The notes beneath the pieces were generated by a model. That model made no database searches. It was not told the DNA's origin and was given only the letters and a program-made list of their open reading frames with translations. Both the position numbers and the translations under genes were made by a program. Below are positions 6,851 to 9,179 of a stretch of DNA of 9,179 nt, in pieces. This stretch comes from Parvibaculum sp040390855. Lineage in GTDB: Bacteria; Pseudomonadota; Alphaproteobacteria; Parvibaculales; Parvibaculaceae. Positions within the stretch are counted from its first letter, which is position 1. Each line of letters opens with the position of its first letter. The stretch spans positions 1-9,179 of the forward strand of contig JAZJXO010000021.1 of the NCBI GenBank assembly GCA_040390855.1. The letters run 5' to 3'.

Positions 6851-8341
6851 ATGACAAAGCTGCCCGACCATGACACATGCTACCGCGCCCTTCAGGCCAA
6901 GGACGCCCGTTTCGACGGACGGCTCTTTGTCTGCGTGACATCAACCGGGATTTACTGCCGCCCCGTCTGCCCCGCCCGCGTGCCCGCAAAGGCAAACTGC
7001 ATTTTTGTGGGCAGTGCCGCGGCGGCGGAAGCGCAGGGGTTCCGCTCTTGTCTCAGATGCCGTCCCGAGACAGCGCCCGGCACGCCCGCATGGTCGGGCA
7101 CGGAGGCGAGCGTCGCACGGGCATTACGGCTCATCGAGGAAGGCGCGCTTGACGAAGACGGCGTGGAAGCGCTGGCCGCCCGTGTCGGGCTCGGCGAGCG
7201 ACAGCTCAGGCGCTTGTTTCTCGAACATGTCGGTGCGACACCGCAGGTGGTGGCAGGGAACAGACGGTTGCTTGCGGCCAAGCAACTCATCAGCGAGACC
7301 GATATGGCCATGGCGGATATTGCTTATGCGGCAGGCTTCCAATCGCTGCGCCGCTTCAACGATGCGGTGCGCGCAAGCTATGGCGTTGCCCCGAGCGAGT
7401 TGCGACAAGGCCGCGCCCGCATCGGGGCGGGCGGACCCGTAACGCTGCGTCTGGGACTGCGTCCGCCGTTCCATTTCGGGCAGATGCTCGCCTATCTCCA
7501 ATTCCGCGCGATGCCCGGTGTCGAGGCGATCACGGCGGATACATACAGGCGCAGCTTTCGGCTTGGCGAGACACGCGGACAGATTGCGGTCCGCGCAGGC
7601 ACAAAGCCCAATACACTTGATGTCGCGATCACGATTGATGCGGCAACACGGACGAATTTTTCGGCCCCCATACGCCAGATCGCAGCACGGACAAAACGGA
7701 TTTTCGATGCCGATGCGGACCCGACGACGGTGGCGGCGGCTCTGGGTTCGGACCCGTTGCTCAAAGCACGGCTGGCGCGGATCGACGGTATCCGCGTGCC
7801 CGGTGCCTTTGACGGATTCGAGCTTGGCGTGCGGGCGATCATCGGCCAGCAGGTGTCCGTCAAAGGGGCCACCACACTGGCAGGCCGCGTGGTGGCGCGT
7901 TGCGGCGAACCGCTTGCACAGGCCGACGGCATGATCACGCATTATTTTCCGCCAGCACATGTGCTGGCCGAGGCCGATCTTGACGGGCTGGGACTGACGG
8001 GCGGGCGCATCAGGACGCTGAAAGCCTTTGCCCGCGCGGTGGTCGACGGCGCTGTCACGTTCAGCCCTGCCGCATCGCTTGCAGACAAAATAGACGAGTT
8101 TTGTGCCGTAGCCGGTATTGGTCCGTGGACGGCACATTATATAGCGCTCCGCGCGGTCGGTGAGCCGGACGCGTTTCCCGCATCCGATCTGGGATTGCGC
8201 AAAGCGGCAGGCGGCGGAGAACCTGCCAGTACAAAAGAGCTTGAGGCCATGGCCGAACAATGGCGGCCATGGCGGGGCTATGCGGCGCTACTGCTCTGGA
8301 TGGTGCCGGAGGTTGATGATTTATCCATCGCTGCGCAATAG
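6851..8341 (+). CDS. alkA: Ada-AlkA fusion: 3-methyladenine DNA glycosylase II
   Basis: This is a DNA-alkylation repair protein that joins a methylation sensor to a base-excision glycosylase; it is 496 residues from ATG 6851. Residues 5-75 match the N-Ada zinc domain, with cysteines 36, 40, 67 and 70. Cys36 sits in YCRPVC at the place of the methyl-accepting Cys38 of E. coli Ada. Residues 84-188 are an AraC/XylS-type helix-turn-helix. Residues from about 196 are an AlkA N-terminal domain. The C-terminal HhH-GPD glycosylase has the hairpin AGIGPW (421-426), the presumed catalytic Asp446 in FPASDLGLR, and the conserved WRPWR (471-475). It should excise 3-methyladenine and related bases and may also activate transcription once methylated. 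This domain order is known in actinobacterial and proteobacterial homologues. An in-frame TTG at 6821 is a less likely start. No good ribosome site precedes ATG 6851. Confidence 0.93.
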   Translation: MTKLPDHDTCYRALQAKDARFDGRLFVCVTSTGIYCRPVCPARVPAKANCIFVGSAAAAEAQGFRSCLRCRPETAPGTPAWSGTEASVARALRLIEEGALDEDGVEALAARVGLGERQLRRLFLEHVGATPQVVAGNRRLLAAKQLISETDMAMADIAYAAGFQSLRRFNDAVRASYGVAPSELRQGRARIGAGGPVTLRLGLRPPFHFGQMLAYLQFRAMPGVEAITADTYRRSFRLGETRGQIAVRAGTKPNTLDVAITIDAATRTNFSAPIRQIAARTKRIFDADADPTTVAAALGSDPLLKARLARIDGIRVPGAFDGFELGVRAIIGQQVSVKGATTLAGRVVARCGEPLAQADGMITHYFPPAHVLAEADLDGLGLTGGRIRTLKAFARAVVDGAVTFSPAASLADKIDEFCAVAGIGPWTAHYIALRAVGEPDAFPASDLGLRKAAGGGEPASTKELEAMAEQWRPWRGYAALLLWMVPEVDDLSIAAQ

Positions 8342-8360
8342 CGGAACAGGAGTGTTGAAC

Positions 8361-8876
8361 ATGGCAAAAACAGGCACCAAAGAACTAAGCGTTGCACATA
8401 TGACAACGCCGATCGGTCATTTGCAGGTGGCGGCGAGCGAAGACGGGCTGGTCGCCGTCGTCTTTCCGAACGAGACAAGGCGCGCCTACACCAAAGCGCC
8501 GGGACCGGAGACAGCGCGGGTTCATCTCGATGCGGCGGTGGCGGCTTTAAACGAGTATTTCAATGGCACGCGGTCGGATTTTTCCGATCTTGCGCTGGCA
8601 CCGCAGGGCACGGATTTTCAGATGCGTGTGTGGCGCGCGTTACAACAGATTCCCTTCGGACAGACGAAGTCTTACGGCGATATTGCGCGCGCAATCAATA
8701 ATCCGAAAGGCGTCCGCGCGGTGGGGTCGGCCAATGGCAAGAATCCCATTCCGGTCATTGTACCGTGTCACCGTGTGATCGGCACGAACGGGAGGCTCAC
8801 CGGTTTCGGCGGCGGACTACCGACGAAAAAGTGGTTGCTGGACCATGAGGGCGTCAGCACGCCTGCCCTGTTTTAG
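8361..8876 (+). CDS. ogt: Methylated-DNA--protein-cysteine methyltransferase (Ogt)
   Basis: This is a suicide DNA repair protein that transfers the alkyl group from O6-alkylguanine (and O4-alkylthymine) to its own cysteine. The 171-residue product has the typical length and plan. An N-terminal ribonuclease-H-like domain is followed by the winged-helix DNA-binding domain starting near FQMRVWRAL (86-94). The active-site motif is IVPCHRVI, with acceptor Cys136, and the expected FGGG lies just after it. Arg119 in VRAVGSANGKNP fits the finger arginine that flips the base. ATG 8361 is chosen because AGGAG (8348-8352) lies 8 bases upstream. The open frame reaches back into alkA, but that part is an out-of-frame shadow. 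It starts 19 bases after the alkA stop, so the two are almost certainly co-transcribed. It supplies the C-Ada activity missing from the upstream fusion. Confidence 0.95.
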   Translation: MAKTGTKELSVAHMTTPIGHLQVAASEDGLVAVVFPNETRRAYTKAPGPETARVHLDAAVAALNEYFNGTRSDFSDLALAPQGTDFQMRVWRALQQIPFGQTKSYGDIARAINNPKGVRAVGSANGKNPIPVIVPCHRVIGTNGRLTGFGGGLPTKKWLLDHEGVSTPALF

Positions 8877-8890
8877 CCTCATTCACCCGC

Positions 8891-8919
8891 TTACAATTTC
8901 ACATCAACGGCCCTAGACT
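8891..8919 (+). promoter_or_regulatory. Possible weak sigma-70-type promoter
   Basis: TTACAA (8891-8896) and TAGACT (8914-8919) are 17 bases apart in the ogt-to-membrane-protein gap. They match the -35 and -10 consensus at 3 and 4 of 6 positions. The 76-base gap and the strong ribosome site after it make a separate promoter plausible. The match is too weak to be sure, and read-through from ogt is equally possible. Confidence 0.25.
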
Positions 8920-8936
8920 CGGTCAACGTGAAACTC

Positions 8937-8944
8937 AGGGAGGT
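8937..8944 (+). promoter_or_regulatory. Strong ribosome binding site, PLDc_N protein
   Basis: AGGGAGGT lies 8 bases before ATG 8953, nearly the full anti-16S complement and the best Shine-Dalgarno in the window. Two ATG codons follow in tandem (8953 and 8956). The 8-base spacing favours the first. Confidence 0.7.
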
Positions 8945-8952
8945 GCGAGCCT

Positions 8953-9141
8953 ATGATGAATGGTTACGGTTATAACGGATTTTTGGGGCTGATTATCCTC
9001 GTCCTCGACATCTACGCGATTATCAAAATCGTGCAGAGCGGCGCGGAACCGATTTGGAAAGCCATCTGGATTGTTGTCGTATTGGCGCTGCCGGTCCTCG
9101 GCCTGATCCTGTGGTGGTTGTTCGGCCCTAGAGCGGGATGA
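8953..9141 (+). CDS. Small PLDc_N-domain membrane protein
   Basis: This is a 62-residue protein almost wholly composed of two membrane helices (about 9-28 and 37-57), joined by a short polar loop containing SGAEPIWKAIW. The second helix ends in the motif LPVLGLILWWLFGPR. That pattern (P..G...WW..GPR) is the hallmark of the PLDc_N family, the membrane-anchor region found at the N-terminus of cardiolipin synthases and also as free-standing small proteins. It has no catalytic HKD motif, so it is not an enzyme by itself, and its role is unknown. It follows ogt on the same strand with a 76-base gap, a weak possible promoter and a strong ribosome site. A functional link to DNA repair is not supported by anything in the sequence. 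Confidence 0.85.
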   Translation: MMNGYGYNGFLGLIILVLDIYAIIKIVQSGAEPIWKAIWIVVVLALPVLGLILWWLFGPRAG

Positions 9142-9154
9142 CATATGACTGATT

Positions 9155-9172
9155 CAAAGGGGATTCCCTTTG
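9155..9172. repeat. Short perfect hairpin at the window edge
   Basis: CAAAGGG (9155-9161) and CCCTTTG (9166-9172) form a 7-bp stem with the 4-base loop GATT, 13 bases after the PLDc_N stop codon. No T tract follows on either strand within the window, so it is not a convincing intrinsic terminator. It may belong to an intergenic repeat that continues past the window end. Confidence 0.4.
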
Positions 9173-9179
9173 GAGGAGA

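Noticed and set aside
6550..6876. 108-codon minus-strand frame in the divergent intergenic region
   Set aside because: It runs through the Pho box, the pst leader and the alkA start and has no ribosome site or family resemblance.
7124..8260. 378-codon open frame on the minus strand, antisense to alkA
   Set aside because: It is fully covered by the well-supported Ada-AlkA gene. Its Cys- and Arg-rich composition has no family motif.
1..9179. Scan for tRNA, rRNA, CRISPR array, insertion sequence or phage features
   Set aside because: No tandem spaced repeats, transposase motifs, tRNA-like cloverleaf or rRNA segments were seen by eye. A covariance-model search could still find a small RNA.

Overview
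The window reads as chromosomal DNA of an alphaproteobacterium. GC looks moderately high, the PhoB site is of the CTGTCAC direct-repeat type, and the PstB C-terminus ends in a TGRFG-type motif. This placement is inference from sequence style; I cannot name a genus.

Two divergent gene groups share one intergenic region at about 6537-6850. Leftward (minus strand) is a complete high-affinity phosphate ABC transporter operon in the order pstS (5562-6536), pstC (2830-5466), pstA (1057-2817) and pstB (193-1044). It begins with a clear two-repeat Pho box (6658-6675). It contains a terminator-like hairpin between pstS and pstC (5511-5553), which probably makes pstS mRNA more abundant than the permease and ATPase mRNA. 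It closes with a strong intrinsic terminator (101-137) right after pstB. No phoU, phoB or phoR lies in the window. The two permeases are of the long type: PstC carries a WD40-like beta-propeller domain of about 400 residues, predicted to be periplasmic, plus extra membrane segments. PstA carries a soluble domain of about 250 residues that is partly coiled coil. PstS captures phosphate in the periplasm, PstC and PstA form the channel, and PstB drives transport with ATP.

Rightward (plus strand) is an alkylation-damage repair pair. The first gene is an Ada-AlkA fusion (6851-8341) with an N-Ada zinc domain, an AraC-type helix-turn-helix and an AlkA glycosylase. It is followed 19 bases later by ogt (8361-8876), an O6-alkylguanine methyltransferase. 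Together they hold the activities of E. coli Ada and AlkA, with the domains divided differently between the two proteins. After a 76-base gap with a weak possible promoter comes a 62-residue two-helix membrane protein of the PLDc_N family (8953-9141).

The first 100 bases and the last 38 bases hold no gene I can support. The last 38 contain a short perfect hairpin that may be part of an intergenic repeat cut off by the window edge. No tRNA, rRNA, CRISPR array or insertion sequence was seen. I see no clearly novel system. The best leads are the paired periplasmic extensions of PstC and PstA and the domain-shuffled Ada/AlkA/Ogt operon.
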